Below, piece by piece: positions 4,507-6,242 of a DNA stretch of 6,242 bases. The position numbers and the translations under genes were made by a program. Below the pieces are notes generated by a model. It did not search any database. It was not told where the DNA came from and saw only the letters and a list, made by a program, of their open reading frames with translations. Positions within the stretch are counted from its first letter, which is position 1, and the number at the start of each line of letters is the position of its first letter. The stretch is from NCBI RefSeq assembly GCF_938045225.1, contig NZ_CALINL010000066.1:1-6242 (forward strand), given 5' to 3'. This stretch comes from an uncultured Campylobacter sp. (GTDB lineage Bacteria > Campylobacterota > Campylobacteria > Campylobacterales > Campylobacteraceae).

Positions 4507-6242
4507 CTAGTCTATTTTTAGGACCGAGAGAAAGGCTTCCTGCGGCAAATTTACCTTGCCGATGGCTTTCATGCGCTTTTTGCCCTCTTTTTGCTTTTCT
4601 AGCAGCTTGCGCTTACGCGTGATGTCGCCGCCGTAGCACTTGGCGGTTACGTTTTTGCCCATCGATTTTACCGTTTCGCGCGCGATGACTTTGTTGCCGA
4701 TGCTGGCTTGAATAGCCACCTCAAAGAGCTGGCGCGGCACGATCTCTTTCATGGCTTTTACGAAGTCGCGTCCTTTGGACTGGGCTTTGGACTCTGGCAC
4801 GATGATGGAGAGCGCGTCCACGGTCTCGCCCGCGACCTTGATATCAAGCTTCACCAGATCGCCCACGCGGTAGTCGCTAGGCTCGTAGTCAAAGCTCGCG
4901 TAGCCTTTGGTGCTCGATTTTAGCTTGTCGTAAAAGTCCATCACGATCTCGTTCATCGGGATGTCGTACTCGAGCAGCACGCGCTCGGGCGTGATGTAGT
5001 CCATCTTGGTCTGCACGGCGCGGCGGTTGTTTAGCAGCGTGATGATGTTGCCCAAAAACTCGCTAGGCGTGATGATCGTGGACTTTACGTAGGGCTCTTT
5101 GACGTGCTCGATTTTATTGACCGGAGGGAGCTGGCTCGGGTTTTGGATGCGTAAAATTTGACCGTCGGTTTGCACCACCTCATAGGTCACGGTCGGAGCC
5201 GTGGCGATGAGGTCGAGGTCAAATTCGCGCTCCAAGCGCTCCTTGATAACCTCCATATGCAGCAGCCCCAAAAATCCGACGCGAAAGCCAAACCCAAGCG
5301 CGACCGAGGTTTCGGGCTCGTAGCTGATAGAGCTATCGTTTAGCTTTAGTTTATCAAGTGCGTCGCGCAGATCTTCAAATTTATCCGTTTCGATCGGATA
5401 AAGTCCCGCAAATACGAACGGTTTAGCCCGCTCAAAGCCGCCGACGGGCTCTTTTACGGGATTTTTAGCTAGCGTGATCGTATCGCCCACCTGCACGTCG
5501 CTCACGTTTTTTAGCCCCAGCACCACGATGCCGACCTCGCCCGCGCCCAAATTTGCCGTTTTTATCGGCGCGATCGGGTTTGGATACATGAGATCTAGCA
5601 CGATGTGCTTTTTGCCCGTGCCCATGACTAGGATTTCGTCGTTTTTCTTTAGCTCGCCGTCATAGACGCGCACGAGCGCCAGCGCGCCTAGATAGTTGTC
5701 AAACCAGCTGTCGTAGATGAGCGTTTTTAGCGGTTTTTCCGCCTCTCCACCCGGAGCCGGGATACGCGTGATGATGGCTTCCAGTAGCTCTTTGATGCCG
5801 ATGCCCGTTTTTGCGCTAACCTCGACTGCGCCGCTACAATCAAGCCCTATGACATGCTCGATCTCGTTTTTTACGCGCTCCGGGTCTGCTGCGGAGAGGT
5901 CGATTTTATTTATGACGGGGATGATTTCGAGGTTGTTTTCAAGTGCTATGTAGACATTTGCGATGGTTTGCGCCTCTACGCCCTGAGAGGCGTCTACCAC
6001 GAGCAGCGCGCCCTCGCAGCTAGCAAGTGAGCGGCTCACCTCGTAACTAAAGTCCACGTGGCCTGGTGTGTCGATCAAATTTAGGACGAAATTTTGCCCG
6101 CCTAGCGTGTAGTTTAGACGCACGGACTGAGCCTTGATCGTGATGCCGCGCTCCTTTTCGATGTCCATCGTGTCCATGATTTGCGAGCTCATCTCACGGT
6201 CACTTACGGCGCCGCACTCCTGAATGAGGCGATCAGCAAGCG
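4507..6242 (-). CDS. lepA: Elongation factor 4 (LepA), 5'-truncated by the window edge
   Basis: LepA/EF-4 is a ribosome-associated translational GTPase that aids translation initiation or elongation under stress and can back-translocate ribosomes in vitro. The reading frame is open through the right edge. The visible N terminus LADRLIQECGAVSDRE matches the sequence just after the family's G1 P-loop, so about 20 residues including GHIDHGKS lie outside. The ATG at 6192 is internal. Counting the Leu codon at 6238-6240 as residue 1: switch I/G2 ERGITIKAQ (30-38); G3 DTPGHVD (57-63); G4 NKID (111-114); G5 SAKTG (142-146). The beta-barrel domain, the domains III and V equivalents, and the LepA-specific C-terminal domain follow, with YGGDITRKRK (536-545) and KEGKKRMKAIGKVNLPQEAF. 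Total length would be about 597, normal for the family. It is followed by a terminator and is probably transcribed separately from mapA. The lepA-mapA order matches C. jejuni. Confidence 0.97.
   Translation of the reverse strand, partial: LADRLIQECGAVSDREMSSQIMDTMDIEKERGITIKAQSVRLNYTLGGQNFVLNLIDTPGHVDFSYEVSRSLASCEGALLVVDASQGVEAQTIANVYIALENNLEIIPVINKIDLSAADPERVKNEIEHVIGLDCSGAVEVSAKTGIGIKELLEAIITRIPAPGGEAEKPLKTLIYDSWFDNYLGALALVRVYDGELKKNDEILVMGTGKKHIVLDLMYPNPIAPIKTANLGAGEVGIVVLGLKNVSDVQVGDTITLAKNPVKEPVGGFERAKPFVFAGLYPIETDKFEDLRDALDKLKLNDSSISYEPETSVALGFGFRVGFLGLLHMEVIKERLEREFDLDLIATAPTVTYEVVQTDGQILRIQNPSQLPPVNKIEHVKEPYVKSTIITPSEFLGNIITLLNNRRAVQTKMDYITPERVLLEYDIPMNEIVMDFYDKLKSSTKGYASFDYEPSDYRVGDLVKLDIKVAGETVDALSIIVPESKAQSKGRDFVKAMKEIVPRQLFEVAIQASIGNKVIARETVKSMGKNVTAKCYGGDITRKRKLLEKQKEGKKRMKAIGKVNLPQEAFLSVLKID

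Noticed and set aside
1..6242. A defence island, prophage, insertion sequence or CRISPR array
   Set aside because: No transposase, integrase, phage or Cas motif, spaced repeats or attachment duplication is present. All right-hand genes fit a conserved Campylobacter housekeeping neighbourhood.

Overview
The window joins two unrelated pieces of DNA. Bases 1 to about 550 are GC-rich (63% and 68% G+C in the two 60-base lines I counted) and encode, on the + strand, the N-terminal third of an APC-superfamily amino acid permease most like ProY (proline-specific). From about base 529 to the end the sequence is a Campylobacter-type chromosome segment of moderate GC, with AT-rich spacers full of AAATTTG motifs. 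All of its genes lie on the - strand. GyrA is very close to C. jejuni GyrA over its whole visible length, and the gene order matches the C. jejuni lepA-mapA-Cj1028c-gyrA neighbourhood as I remember it. The moderate GC suggests a relative of C. showae, C. rectus, C. curvus or C. concisus rather than C. jejuni itself; that placement is an inference.

Layout in - strand transcription order (right to left): lepA (EF-4 GTPase; its first ~20 codons lie beyond the right edge), a hairpin terminator, and a 273-base spacer with several palindromes and candidate promoters. Then come a MapA-like lipoprotein, a YajG-like lipoprotein that looks like a diverged paralogue of MapA, and a ComF-family protein (natural transformation). 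These three form a tight operon with gaps of +9 and -1 bases. After a 55-base gap comes gyrA, which starts normally and runs for 606 good residues. Homology then stops abruptly inside the C-terminal beta-pinwheel domain, where the permease sequence begins on the opposite strand.

The genes are mostly housekeeping or envelope: translation fidelity (LepA), outer-membrane lipoproteins (MapA and YajG types), DNA uptake (ComF) and supercoiling (GyrA). I see no mobile element, CRISPR array, RNA gene or defence system. The most notable observation is the permease/gyrA junction. It falls in a ~24-base stretch that reads sensibly as both permease (+) and GyrA (-), the signature expected of a microhomology-driven chimera (assembly, amplification or library) rather than a natural locus. 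Other points worth checking are an unusual GyrA quinolone-resistance region (Asn-Leu where C. jejuni has Asp-Thr), a sigma-54-like site in front of mapA, and the tandem lipoprotein pair.
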